Below are positions 1 through 8,600 of a stretch of DNA of 11,936 bases, piece by piece. Numbering within the stretch: position 1 is the stretch's first letter; every line of letters begins with the position of its first letter. Under the pieces are notes generated by a model. The model worked only from the letters and a program-made list of their open reading frames with translations. It was not told the origin of the DNA and searched no databases. The position numbers and the translations under genes are program-made. The stretch is from Gp13-AA77 sp036521995 (GTDB lineage: Bacteria; Acidobacteriota; Terriglobia; UBA7540): positions 1 through 11,936 of the forward strand of contig DATDGR010000160.1 of the NCBI GenBank assembly GCA_036521995.1, given 5' to 3'.

Positions 1-410
1 GCGCAGCCGAGGCAAACTATTCTTCCGGCTTGTCCAGCAGGCGGTGGCCGTAGAACCAGCCACTTACGCATCAATCGTTCGAAACACCGAGGCGAAACCA
101 CAACCGGTAGGGGTCACCTGAGTCAAGTGGATACCCAGATACAAGTATTTTACTCGGCCGTGACATTCAGGGCCGGCAGACAGGGCTAGACTGGGCTCCA
201 ATTAGCTTGAGTTCGACGAGGACGACGTGAGCGAGTACACGAGAAGAACGCTGCACCGATTTTGGCTGTGCCTCGCCGCAGGAAAATTCAATAGGTCGCG
301 CAACTTTCGGACGCGGCCTGCCGGAATGCTACCGCCGTGCTTCGCTTCCAGGAGGCGTTCGACACTGCTCGGAATACCCGTACAACTAGATTTCTGCTCA
401 GGAGGCGGAC
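1..410. other. Leader region without a convincing gene
   Basis: I see no supported gene here. Short open frames on both strands have no recognisable protein character. A minus-strand frame ending near position 17 reads GWFYGHRLLDKPEE before a stop, but an in-frame stop lies a few codons upstream, so it is at most a scrap of a decayed gene. The last part is presumably the promoter and leader of the Kelch gene. I found no hexamer pair with acceptable spacing. Confidence 0.5.
400..405 (+). promoter_or_regulatory. Shine-Dalgarno of the Kelch gene
   Basis: A perfect AGGAGG sits five bases before the ATG at 411. This fixes that ATG as the start rather than the second Met codon at 420. Confidence 0.8.
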
Positions 411-1550
411 ATGACTCGAATGAATACACAGAAAGTCGCAAGGCTCTTCACCAACACCTTATCACGATTGCTCATCGCAGGACTGGCAGCGGCCACCGCA
501 GTCCCGGCTCTCGCGCAGGCTCCTGGCACGTGGGCGTACACCGGCAGCATGCCTGTCGCTCGCCGGTTCCATACCGCTACGCTGTTTAACAATGGCCAAG
601 TGCTGGTTTTGGGCGGTTACATAGCTACCGGGGGGGGAGCTACCGCCAGCGCCGATCTGTACGACCCCTCTACGGGCACGTGGACGCCGGCCGGCACCCT
701 GGAGAACGAGATATACGGCCACACGGCAACGCTGCTCGTGAACGGCGAGGTTTTGGTTACCGGGGGCATCGCCCTCGACAGCATTAAGGTTTTGAAAGCC
801 GCTGAGTTGTATGACCCTTCCACTGAGGCATCGAGCTACACCGGGGGCATGACCATGGCCCGTGTTAATCACAGCGTAGTGCGTCTCCCAAACGGTCAAG
901 TGCTGGTTGCGGGTGGCTTTACCAGACTTGCATCCTCAGGCATCAGCGGCCAGTCGTCAACCAACGCCGCCGAGGTCTACAATCCCACCACGGGCACCTT
1001 TACGGCAACCGGCAGCATGAACTATGCGCGCGCTAACGCGCCACTGACCCTGCTCCCAAACGGGGAGGCCTTGATTGCAGGAGGCGGCGACGGCAGGGAT
1101 AACGCTTCGTGCACGGCGGAACTTTTCTCGAACGGTCAGTGGAGGTTGACGTCGCCGCTGCCTGTCTGTGGCGTTAGCACAAACACCGCCGCGCTGCTTC
1201 CCAATGGCGACGTGCTGATCGATGCGGGTTCCGCCAGCCAGTTCTACGATCCCTCCACGAACGTCTGGGAACCGACTCTCGGCGCCGCGGACATCAACGT
1301 CGGCCCGTTGACGCTGCTGGCTAACGGCGAGGTTCTGGTTGCCGGCGTGACTCCTGCTGGGGCTCCTGCTGGGCCTGGTAGTTCCGCAGCCGCGCTCTAT
1401 GATCCGTCCACCAATGAGTGGACGTCGACGGGCAGCCTGAAGCAATCTCTCAGCGGGCTCACGCTGACGCCGCTCTTAAACGGCCAAGCGCTGGCCGCCG
1501 GTGGCAAGCTTAGCAGCGCCGAGAACGACGCAGAGCTCTTTACGCCGTAG
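411..1550 (+). CDS. Secreted Kelch-type seven-bladed beta-propeller protein
   Basis: A 379-residue exported protein with a basic n-region, a hydrophobic core (about residues 19-31) and a signal peptidase I site after ALA (A35/Q36). The mature part is almost wholly Kelch/galactose-oxidase-like repeats. The strand motif NG(E/Q/D)VLVAGG recurs seven times, near residues 61, 111, 161, 217, 265, 305 and 357. Most copies are followed by (A)xLYDPSTxxW, which marks the next strand. The C-terminus stops at AELFTP, and residues 38-44 (PGTWAYT) supply the missing outer strand. The ring therefore probably closes Velcro-style as a seven-bladed propeller. There is no catalytic domain, transmembrane anchor or sorting signal, so the role is probably binding or scaffolding outside the cell; the ligand is unknown. 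A partial second copy lies directly downstream. The fold is secure, the function is not. Confidence 0.85.
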   Translation: MTRMNTQKVARLFTNTLSRLLIAGLAAATAVPALAQAPGTWAYTGSMPVARRFHTATLFNNGQVLVLGGYIATGGGATASADLYDPSTGTWTPAGTLENEIYGHTATLLVNGEVLVTGGIALDSIKVLKAAELYDPSTEASSYTGGMTMARVNHSVVRLPNGQVLVAGGFTRLASSGISGQSSTNAAEVYNPTTGTFTATGSMNYARANAPLTLLPNGEALIAGGGDGRDNASCTAELFSNGQWRLTSPLPVCGVSTNTAALLPNGDVLIDAGSASQFYDPSTNVWEPTLGAADINVGPLTLLANGEVLVAGVTPAGAPAGPGSSAAALYDPSTNEWTSTGSLKQSLSGLTLTPLLNGQALAAGGKLSSAENDAELFTP

Positions 1551-1644
1551 CGTAATGGGAGGGCCTAGAAGTGTGGGTCGCGGTGGCGAAACACACACAG
1601 GGGTTATAGAGCTCGGCAGTGTTGGTCACGGCGCCAGTCTGGCT

Positions 1645-2179
1645 CCACCGGCACCTTCACCGCAACCGGCAGCATGCACTACGTGCGCTTTCACCCGCAA
1701 TTGGCGCTGCTCCTAAACGATGACGCCTTGATTGCAGGAGGCGGCACTGGTGATGCAGGGTGCACTACGGAGATTTTCTCGAACGGCCAGTGGACCTTGA
1801 CGGCGGACATGGCTCAATGCTGCGCCACCGAAACCTTCGCCGCGCTGCTTCCCAATGGCGACGTGCTGATCGATGCGGGTTCCGCCAGCCAGTTCTACGA
1901 TCCCTCCACGAACGTCTGGGAACCAACTTCTAACCAACCGAACGTCCTCGGCCCGTTAGCGCTGCTGACTACGGGCGACGTTCTGGTTGTCGGAAGCGCC
2001 TCGTAAGTGGGGGTTCCAACGCGGCCCTCTATGATCCGTCCATCAACGAGTGGACGCCGGCGGCCAGCTCGCCCGTAAATCCAAATTATCCAAATTACGG
2101 CGGCGGCTGGTTGACGCGGCTCTTGAACGGCCAGGTGCTGGCAACCGAGCGCAACAACGCAGCGCTGTTTATACCGTAG
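1645..2179 (+). pseudogene. Truncated, frameshifted second copy of the Kelch gene's C-terminal half
   Basis: This stretch aligns to 985-1550 of the upstream Kelch gene and encodes blades 4-7 only. There is no signal peptide and blades 1-3 are missing. The ATG at 1674 matches internal Met203 of the intact protein, so it is unlikely to be a genuine start. The frame from 1674 stops at 2006. The propeller sequence then continues in another frame (ALYDPSINEWTP ... NGQVLATERNNAALFIP) to a stop at 2177-2179. Compared with copy 1, the segment before CTCTATGAT is 47 rather than 63 bases, which breaks the frame. An 87-base block (1838-1924) is identical to 1187-1273. The best reading is a decayed tandem partial duplication. 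A sequencing frameshift or misassembly is the alternative for the broken end. Confidence 0.75.
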
Positions 2180-2700
2180 CGCGACAGCGAGATGAGGGCT
2201 GAGGCAGATGCGAAGGACGCCAGCGGGCAGCCAACAAGACTGTTTATGCACCATGCACCCTTGGAAGCAGCCCCAGCAATCAACGTTAGTAAAGAAACCG
2301 CAAAATTTCGGCAAATGACCGTCGGACGCCCGACAGAAGATTGTGGGTCGCCCTCCGCGGCCAACACGAAAGCCGAGGATCTTTTCGATCGGAAGCCTAA
2401 GGCAGTTTCCAAGGAGAAGGACCCACGGATCGCTTCTTCACGCTGCACGGCGTTTGATCCGATTCTTATCCGCGGCTCAGTTCTGCCTCGTGCGTAGGGG
2501 GTGGCCAATAACCCTGGGCAATTTTGCGTTGCGGCAGGCCTGCTATTCGGCCCATTTTCGAGCGATGCTCCGTCCTGGCCGCAGTCTATCGTTTTCGGCC
2601 ATGAGGAAGCATTCTACCCCAGGTAGGGGCTAGCCGGGTTCGCGGGTGGCGGGGTAAACACGCCGCTACACCGCAGACTAACCCTCTGCCGTATTTCCGC
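2180..2700. other. Intergenic stretch with no recognisable gene
   Basis: Open frames of about 100 codons exist on both strands (for example 2192-2497 and 2343-2633, +). Their translations are rich in Arg/Pro/Ser, match no family I recognise, and lack convincing ribosome binding sites. I treat them as chance frames in GC-rich DNA. Confidence 0.5.
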
Positions 2701-2727
2701 TTGACATCCTTGGGTCAGTGGTATAGT
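2701..2727 (+). promoter_or_regulatory. Candidate sigma70-like promoter
   Basis: A perfect TTGACA (2701-2706) is followed after 15 bases by TATAGT (2722-2727). The spacer is two bases shorter than the usual 17. Transcription would start near 2734, just before an ATG at 2737. No protein gene is recognisable downstream on this strand, so the promoter would drive either a tiny ORF or a non-coding RNA. Confidence 0.45.
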
Positions 2728-2736
2728 TAATCAAGT

Positions 2737-2862
2737 ATGAGTAATCGGATCGCGTCCTCTTCGATGATCCTTCCCCTGGGCGGGGCCTTGCCGCGGCGGG
2801 GTTTCCAGAGAGGTCTGGCTCTCAGTCGAGAGGAACTGGGGAGTCTCTGTGTATGTTGTTGA
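2737..2862 (+). CDS. Possible leaderless 41-residue ORF, unknown
   Basis: The ATG lies 9 bases after the -10 hexamer of the candidate promoter, so translation would have to be nearly leaderless. The product (MSNRIASSSMILPLGGALPR at its start, CVCC at its end) matches no family I recognise. Sequence in the same frame after the stop, and in a neighbouring frame up to about 2997 (ending LIPNPATY), is open but not obviously related. It may be a decayed small gene or chance. Confidence is low. Confidence 0.15.
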   Translation: MSNRIASSSMILPLGGALPRRGFQRGLALSREELGSLCVCC

Positions 2863-3018
2863 AAAGAGGACATCGAGCTTTTTGCACGGGGGTCCCGCGC
2901 CGAAAAAAATCGAAAAGTATCGATCGAAGCCTAAGAGTCCTTTAGAATCAACACGAGAACTAAAAGGGCTCATTCCGAACCCAGCAACTTATTGATAAAA
3001 AGAGTGTTAGACTAAAAT

Positions 3019-3038
3019 CCCAGCATCTCCCAGCATCT
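3019..3038. repeat. Two-unit 10-bp tandem repeat
   Basis: CCCAGCATCT occurs twice back to back (3019-3028 and 3029-3038). It lies in non-coding sequence, and I infer no function. Confidence 0.7.
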
Positions 3039-3090
3039 CGTTGAAAGCATGTAGTTTAACTTGATCTTCGCCGCCCTTCCGGCCGTTTCT

Positions 3091-3119
3091 ACCCGGTTTT
3101 TGGCCCCAAAATGGCGGGT
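3091..3119 (+). terminator. Strong hairpin, possible terminator of the 2701 transcription unit
   Basis: A nested inverted repeat has outer arms ACCCG (3091-3095) and CGGGT (3115-3119), and inner arms TTTTGG (3098-3103) and CCAAAA (3106-3111). On the plus strand it is followed by T-rich sequence (GTTTTGG, then GTTTTTCG by about 3136). It could end a transcript from the 2701 promoter, or convergently insulate the minus-strand transporter gene whose stop is at 3262. It lacks the compact stem plus continuous T tract of a textbook terminator. Confidence 0.35.
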
Positions 3120-3261
3120 TTTGGTCCTGTTTTTCGTGACTGAGCGCCGTCCTGGCCTTAACTCATTGACATGATGTAGCTTAGATCCCTCTTCGCACGC
3201 GGTTGCTGGCCAGTCCCGTTCTCCTCGCTCAGCGACGGGGCCTTAAGACCGCGATCTGCTA

Positions 3262-4221
3262 TTAGGTTTCCGGGGCGGACTCCGCAGCCCGGTGCCGGGC
3301 CTCCGCCCGGCTCCTCATGATCTGGGTGAGCGTCACGCCGGCGCAGACCAGGACCACCCCGGTAAGGGTGGGCAGGCTCAGATTCTCGTGCAGAAAAAAC
3401 CGGGCGAAGAGAGTGGCAGTAAGAGGGGTGAGTGACGACAAGGCGTAAGCGCGCGCGACCTCGAGCAGCCGCAGGGCCATGAAGAGGCAATAGACTGCGA
3501 TCACGCCGGAGAAGACACCGCCACCCAGGAAATTGAGGAGGCTTCGAGCCGGGGTGGCGAGCAAGACTCTGCCTCGACCGTAAAGCAGCAGCCCAATCAG
3601 GCCCACGGTCACGCTGGAGAGAAACTGCAGGAAGATGGCCGTCGACTGGTGCGCTCCGCGCAACTGGCCGTCGCGCCAGAGCACGCCCGAAACGCCGTAC
3701 GAGACCGCTGTGAGGAGGGCGAGCGGCAGCGTCCAAAACCAGGCGTGCGACAAGGGCTGGCCCCGGAGCTGTCCGAACACAAGGCAAGCCAGGCCCACAG
3801 CGATGATCGCCCAGCCCACCAGCAAAAACCCGCGCAGCTCCTCTCCGAGCATCAGCCAGGCCGCGAGGGTTCCCCAGATTACCCAGGTTTCGAGCAGGGG
3901 AACAGTGAGAATCACGCCGCCTGCCCGAAGGGCGAAGTAGTAAAGGAACAGCCCCAGGGTTGAGAGTACCCCCGCCCAGACGAAGGAGGCTATGGCGCGC
4001 CGGCCGATGTAGTTCGCCGAGCCGCGCTTGAGTTGATCCCAGGTGCGGTGCTTCCACATCAACACCAGGCCCAGGGCCAAGCTGGGAAGGCCACGAAGAA
4101 AAGGGCCCACCAGCGGATCGCCGCCGCCGAGCGCGAGCCGGTCGAAGATGTTGGCTGAGGCGTAACCAAATACGGAGCCGATCGCCCAAAATTCACCCCG
4201 GGAGTGCCGGTTCTTGGCCAT
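3262..4221 (-). CDS. EamA-family (drug/metabolite transporter superfamily) inner-membrane permease
   Basis: A 319-residue protein, the usual size for a two-repeat DMT/EamA carrier, with about ten hydrophobic helices. The first EamA half spans roughly residues 9-150. It ends with the characteristic PLLETWVIWGTLAAW stretch and the LGEEL motif (125-129). The second half spans about 160-302 and carries the parallel signature LSSLTPLTATLFARFFLHE (261-279), then a last helix around TGVVLVCAGVTL. The short Arg-rich tail is cytoplasmic. Members export or take up small metabolites, but the substrate cannot be read from the sequence. The ATG at 4221 comes just before the first helix, with only a weak GATGA-type binding site upstream. 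The gene is divergent from the oxidoreductase at 4377, with 155 bases between the starts. A large frame overlapping on the same strand (3158-4189) is a shadow of this gene. Confidence 0.88.
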   Translation of the reverse strand: MAKNRHSRGEFWAIGSVFGYASANIFDRLALGGGDPLVGPFLRGLPSLALGLVLMWKHRTWDQLKRGSANYIGRRAIASFVWAGVLSTLGLFLYYFALRAGGVILTVPLLETWVIWGTLAAWLMLGEELRGFLLVGWAIIAVGLACLVFGQLRGQPLSHAWFWTLPLALLTAVSYGVSGVLWRDGQLRGAHQSTAIFLQFLSSVTVGLIGLLLYGRGRVLLATPARSLLNFLGGGVFSGVIAVYCLFMALRLLEVARAYALSSLTPLTATLFARFFLHENLSLPTLTGVVLVCAGVTLTQIMRSRAEARHRAAESAPET

Positions 4222-4253
4222 GCAAATTCATCATCGCACAATCGGACCACCGA

Positions 4254-4282
4254 TTGCCGAACTCGCGTGGTTCGCTTAGGAT
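4254..4282 (+). promoter_or_regulatory. Possible promoter of the MDR oxidoreductase
   Basis: TTGCCG (4254-4259) and TAGGAT (4277-4282) are separated by 17 bases, and each matches the sigma70 consensus at four of six positions. It lies about 95 bases before the ATG at 4377, in the divergent intergenic region shared with the transporter. It is a weak match and could be chance. Confidence 0.3.
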
Positions 4283-4376
4283 TGTTCTCGTATCGGGGCC
4301 GGCTGAGCCTCGGATCCAACCCTCCCGGAGCGGCGGAGGATCCCGTCGTGGAAGGGAGCGTCGAAAGAGAGCTGCG

Positions 4377-5354
4377 ATGAAGGCTGCAGTATTGCACACT
4401 CTCGGGAAGCCGCCTCGCTTCGAAGACTTCCCCGAGCCCGTGGCGGGCGAAAACGAAGCCCTTGTGCACGTGCGTGCCGCCGCGCTCAAGCCCGTCGACA
4501 AGCAGATGGCCAGCGGATCGCACTACGCCGCTCCGCGCCAACTGCCCGTAGTGTGCGGGGTGGACGGGGTTGGGCGCCTCGATGACGGCACGCGAGTGTT
4601 CTTCGGCGGACCACGGCGGCCATACGGTGCCATGGCCGAGCGCACGGTGGCGCCCCGCGCCTGGTGCTGGCCCCTGCCGGACGATGTCGACGACGTCACC
4701 GCCGCAGCCCTGGTGAACCCGGGGATGTCCGCCTGGCTCACGCTCAGCCTGCGGGCTCAACTCGCCCCAGGCCAGACCGTGCTGATCCTGGGTGCGACCG
4801 GGGTCACTGGCAAGCTCGCCGTTCAGATCGCCAAGCTCCTCGGCGCCGGACGGGTGGTCGCCGCCGGAAGAAACGAACAGGCGCTCGCTGCGCTGCCGGG
4901 CCTCGGCGCCGACGCGACCATCCGCCTCGACCAGCCAGTACAGGACCTGGCCGAGGCGTTTGCCCGTGAAGCCGGCGCTTGCGGCAGCGGCAAGAATGGC
5001 TTCGACGTGGTCATCGACTATCTCTGGGGCCCTCCCACGGAAGCGCTGCTCTCCGCGATCACCCGTACGGACTGGAAGGCCTCCTCCCGGACGCGCCTGG
5101 TCCAGGTTGGCGAGAGTGCCGGACCTACCATCGTGCTTCCTGCCGCCGCGCTGCGCAGCTCCGGTCTCGAAATCGTAGGCGCCGGCTCGGGCAGCATCCC
5201 GCCGCGCGATGTTCTGATGGACGCTTACCGTCAGCTCATGGCGCGCGCCTCCCGCGATGAGCTCCGCGTCGAGACGGAGCGCGTGCCGCTAGCCGAGATC
5301 GAGGACGCCTGGCAGCGTGCGGATCAACGCCGCAGGCTGGTGGTGATCCCTTGA
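4377..5354 (+). CDS. MDR-superfamily zinc-free oxidoreductase (quinone-oxidoreductase-like)
   Basis: A 325-residue protein in the usual range for zinc-free medium-chain dehydrogenase/reductases. The N-terminal GroES-like domain (about 1-120) opens with MKAAVLHTLG and contains LVHVRAAALKPVDK (29-42) and CGVDGVGRLDDG (60-71). The Rossmann domain (about 125-265) carries the nucleotide-binding motif LGATGVTGKLAVQIAKLLGA (138-157), whose AxxGxxG type favours NADPH, and a later GFDVVIDYLWG (208-218). The structural-zinc cysteine cluster is absent, as in the QOR branch. It probably reduces an enone, quinone or aldehyde; the substrate is unknown. An in-frame ATG at 4254 would add 41 basic residues outside the fold. 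I chose 4377 because the family's MKA start is there, although the binding site (GAGAG) is weak. It is divergent from the EamA gene, and joint regulation is possible. Confidence 0.87.
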   Translation: MKAAVLHTLGKPPRFEDFPEPVAGENEALVHVRAAALKPVDKQMASGSHYAAPRQLPVVCGVDGVGRLDDGTRVFFGGPRRPYGAMAERTVAPRAWCWPLPDDVDDVTAAALVNPGMSAWLTLSLRAQLAPGQTVLILGATGVTGKLAVQIAKLLGAGRVVAAGRNEQALAALPGLGADATIRLDQPVQDLAEAFAREAGACGSGKNGFDVVIDYLWGPPTEALLSAITRTDWKASSRTRLVQVGESAGPTIVLPAAALRSSGLEIVGAGSGSIPPRDVLMDAYRQLMARASRDELRVETERVPLAEIEDAWQRADQRRRLVVIP

Positions 5355-5540
5355 AAAGACCGACTTCGCGGATATCCCACGATGTGGCTGATCGTAATTA
5401 AGTTAAGCCGCTTTGGTCATCGCCTGGTTGGCTCGTTCACCCTTCCCATCCGCTGCCACAACGCCGTCGCCCGAGAATCGCGGCCTCGATCCTCGGTCAC
5501 CGAGCCCGGCCGCAGAGATTCGGCCGGAATCGGGGGATCT

Positions 5541-5582
5541 AAGAAAAAGAGCCAGGCGGATCGCTTGTGCGGTCCGCCTGGC
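5541..5582 (-). terminator. Rho-independent terminator of the S53 peptidase gene
   Basis: A perfect 10-bp stem (GCCAGGCGGA at 5551-5560 with TCCGCCTGGC at 5573-5582) encloses a 12-base loop. On the minus strand it is followed directly by TCTTTTTCTT (5550 down to 5541). It begins 58 bases past the stop of the peptidase gene. The opposite side has no T tract, so it works mainly for the minus strand. Confidence 0.85.
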
Positions 5583-5640
5583 CGAGTGTTGCAGATTCAC
5601 GAGTCAGGGTATGACCGAATGGGCCCTGCACTCGCGAAGT

Positions 5641-8600
5641 TCAGAGGTTCACAACTTGGCTCAAGACTGCTGAGGTGCTGGTGTTGAAGTCGGTGGCACC
5701 TCCGTAGACTGCGGTAATCGAGTGAGTGCCGACGGTGAGGCTCGAGGTGCTGAACGTCGCCTTGCCACTGCTGAGCGTGCCTGTGCCCAGTGTGGTGGCG
5801 CCGTCCTTGAAGGTCACTGTGCCCGTAGGCGTGCCTGCGCCCGAGGTCACGGTGGCGGTGAAAGTGACAGACTGGGCCGACTTCGACGGGTTCAAGGATG
5901 AGGTGACCGTGGTCGTGCTCGTCGCCTTATTGACCGTTTGCGTCAGCACGGGTGAGGTGCTGCCACCGAAGTCGACATTGCCCGCGTAGACGGCCGTGAT
6001 GGAGTGGCTTCCCACCGCGAGCGTGGCGATGGTGAACGTCGACTTGCCGCCCGGGCCGAGCGTGCCGGTGCCGAGCGTCGTGGAGCCGTCCTTGTAGGTC
6101 ACCGTGCCCTGCGGGACGCCTCCGCTCGAAGTCACGGCGGCGGTAAAGGTGACACTGTGGTTCCAGGTGGACGGGTTGGATGACGAGGTGACCGTGGTCG
6201 AGCTCGTCGGTTTATTGACTGTTTGCGTCAGCACGGATGAGGTGCTGCCGCTGAAGTCGACATTGCCTGCGTAGACTGCCGTGATGGAGTGGCCTCCCAC
6301 CGCGAGCGTGGCGATGGTGAACGTCGACTTGCCGCCCGGACCGAGCGTGCCGGTGCCGAGCGTCGTGGAGCCGTCCTTGTAGGTCACCGTGCCCTGCGGG
6401 ACGCCCCCGCTCGAAGTCACGGTGGCGGTGAAAATCACCGCGGCTCCGTAGTTCGACGGGTTCAAGGACGAGGCAACCGAGGTGGAGCTGGTCGTCGCCT
6501 TTACGGTTTGGGTCAGGGCTGCCGACGTGCTTCCGAGGAAGCTGCCGGCGCCGCCATAGACGGCCGTGATGGAGTGGCTGGCGACTGACAGCGTGGAGAT
6601 GGCGAACGTTGCCTTGCCACTGCTGAGGGTGCCCGTGCCCAGGGTGGTAGACCCGTCCTTAAAGGTCACCGTGCCGGTGGGCGTGCCCCCGCTCGACGTC
6701 ACGGTGGCGGTGAAGGTCACCGATTGGCCGTAGGTCGACGGGTTCAAGGACGAAGCCACGGCGGTGGAGCTGGTCGCCGCGTTCACCGTTTGCGTCAGGG
6801 CTGCCGACGTGCTGCCGAGGAAGCTGCCGGCGCCGCCGTAGACGGCCGTGATGGAGTGGCTGGCGACCGACAGCGTGGAGATGGCGAATGTTGCCTTGCC
6901 ACTGCTGAGGGTGCCCGTGCCCAGGGTGGTAGACCCGTCCTTAAAGGTCACCGTGCCGGTGGGCGTGCCGCCCGTTGACGTCACTGTGGCGGTGAAGGTC
7001 ACTGATTGGCCGTACGTCGACGGGTTGAGGGACGAGGCCACCGAGGTGGTGGTGCTGGAATCGATCGTGAAACTGACTGACTTGGTGCTTTCCACGTTGC
7101 CAGCCTTGTCTTTGCTGTAGAAATTAACGGTGTGGGTGCCGAGGGCCGAGACGGCAAACGTCGCAGTGTAAGTGAGCCACGATCCGCCGTCGATCTGGTA
7201 GGAGGTGCTGGCGACGCCGCTCCCACTGTCCGTCGCGGTGAGCGTAACATTTACCGAGGAGACGTAGACGCTGCCGCTCAGAGTGCCGCTCAGGGTAGCT
7301 GTGGTCACCGGCGCGATGGTGTCGTAGCAGACCGGGCCGTAACTCACGCCCCTCAGCTCGCCCATGTTGTCCCAGGCGTCCACGTACGCAGTATGGCAGC
7401 CCTGGCTGACGGCGTAGTCCACAAAGTCCAGCCAGCCGCTGGTGGCGTTGGGAAACTGCGGACCACTGTAAAAGGAGTTGCCTGTGCCCGGCGTAGGTTC
7501 GCTGTAGGGATCAGTCGGAATCGAGTCCCAGCCCTGAGTGAAGCCGGCAATGCCGGTACTCGAGTTATCGGCCACGGTCCAGCTCACTGTCTCCTCCGTG
7601 TTGTACCACTGATTGACAGCCGGTCCCGAGAATGTGACCGAGGGTGGGCCAGTGTAAATGGTACTGAACCAGTTGATGGCCCAAGCCAGTTGCAGCATGT
7701 TGGCCGAGCCCCAACCGGTGACCTCGTCGTAGCCCGATCCCGCACAGTAATATGGCACAAGGTAAGCCGCGGTGATGTCATTGCTGTTGCAGCCGGATGT
7801 GATGTCGTAGAAGGGGTAGTGAGGTGCGCTTTGATCGACTGCTTCATCGTAAATGTAATAGTCTGCGTCGCCCATCGGGGCGCATGGACTGCTGCCGCCG
7901 CCGCAGACGTTGCCCAGGCTCAGCAGGTAAGCGTTCTCCTGCGCAAAGAAGCCGGCCAGTTCAGGTGCGACGATGCTGGTGCCTCCCACGCCAATCAGTC
8001 CACCCCAAGACGCGATGTAAACATTTTGAAACGCAGCGGCGTTGAGAGCGATGTCGGGGACAGCGCGGCTGCCAAAACCGAGCGACGACTGAAAGGACGG
8101 GGTGCCCCAGTAACCGCTGAAGCCGCCCGTGCTTCCTCCGTCGTTCGAGGCGCAAGCCCCCGACCACGTGCCGCCTGTCCAGCCCGTCTCGCTGACGTAG
8201 AAGGGGCCGGAATCAAGAGTCAGAAGTGTGCCGCCAGCGGCAATCACGTTAGGATCCGAGGCTGGAAACATGACGCCATCCCAAGGGTTGCACCAGTCAG
8301 CCGTTGCCCCTTCGTCGCCCGATGCTGCCACCAGCGTCCAGCCCTGAAGGACCATGGCCGAGAGGACGCTATCGCGGGCCTGCATCGTGGCCCAGTAGCA
8401 ATCTCCTTCGCCGTAAGTGTCGCCCTCCGCGCAGGCCCAGCTCGTACTAAACACCCGCGCGTTGCCGTCACTCAACATACGGTTGTACACATCCAGGACG
8501 GTCTGATTGTAATAGTTGACGCCTTCGTATATCCAGATCTCGGCCGTATCGTGCCAGGAGCCGAAGCTGTTGGACATGGCCAGAGACCACTCGGTGTCCA

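Noticed and set aside
1..100. C-terminus of a minus-strand protein (GWFYGHRLLDKPEE)
   Set aside because: An in-frame stop lies only a few codons upstream, leaving about 17 codons. This is not enough to call a gene.
2192..2497. A 101-codon plus-strand frame starting just after the Kelch remnant
   Set aside because: It has no ribosome binding site, no recognisable domain, and a composition expected of random GC-rich DNA.
3158..4189. A 343-codon open frame on the minus strand overlapping the transporter
   Set aside because: It is another frame over the EamA gene. Its product is Arg/Pro-rich and lacks the membrane helices seen in the correct frame.
5644..7047. Regular repeats that might suggest a CRISPR array
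   Set aside because: The unit is about 282 bases, coding, and translates to Ig-like domains. There are no short repeats with unique spacers.
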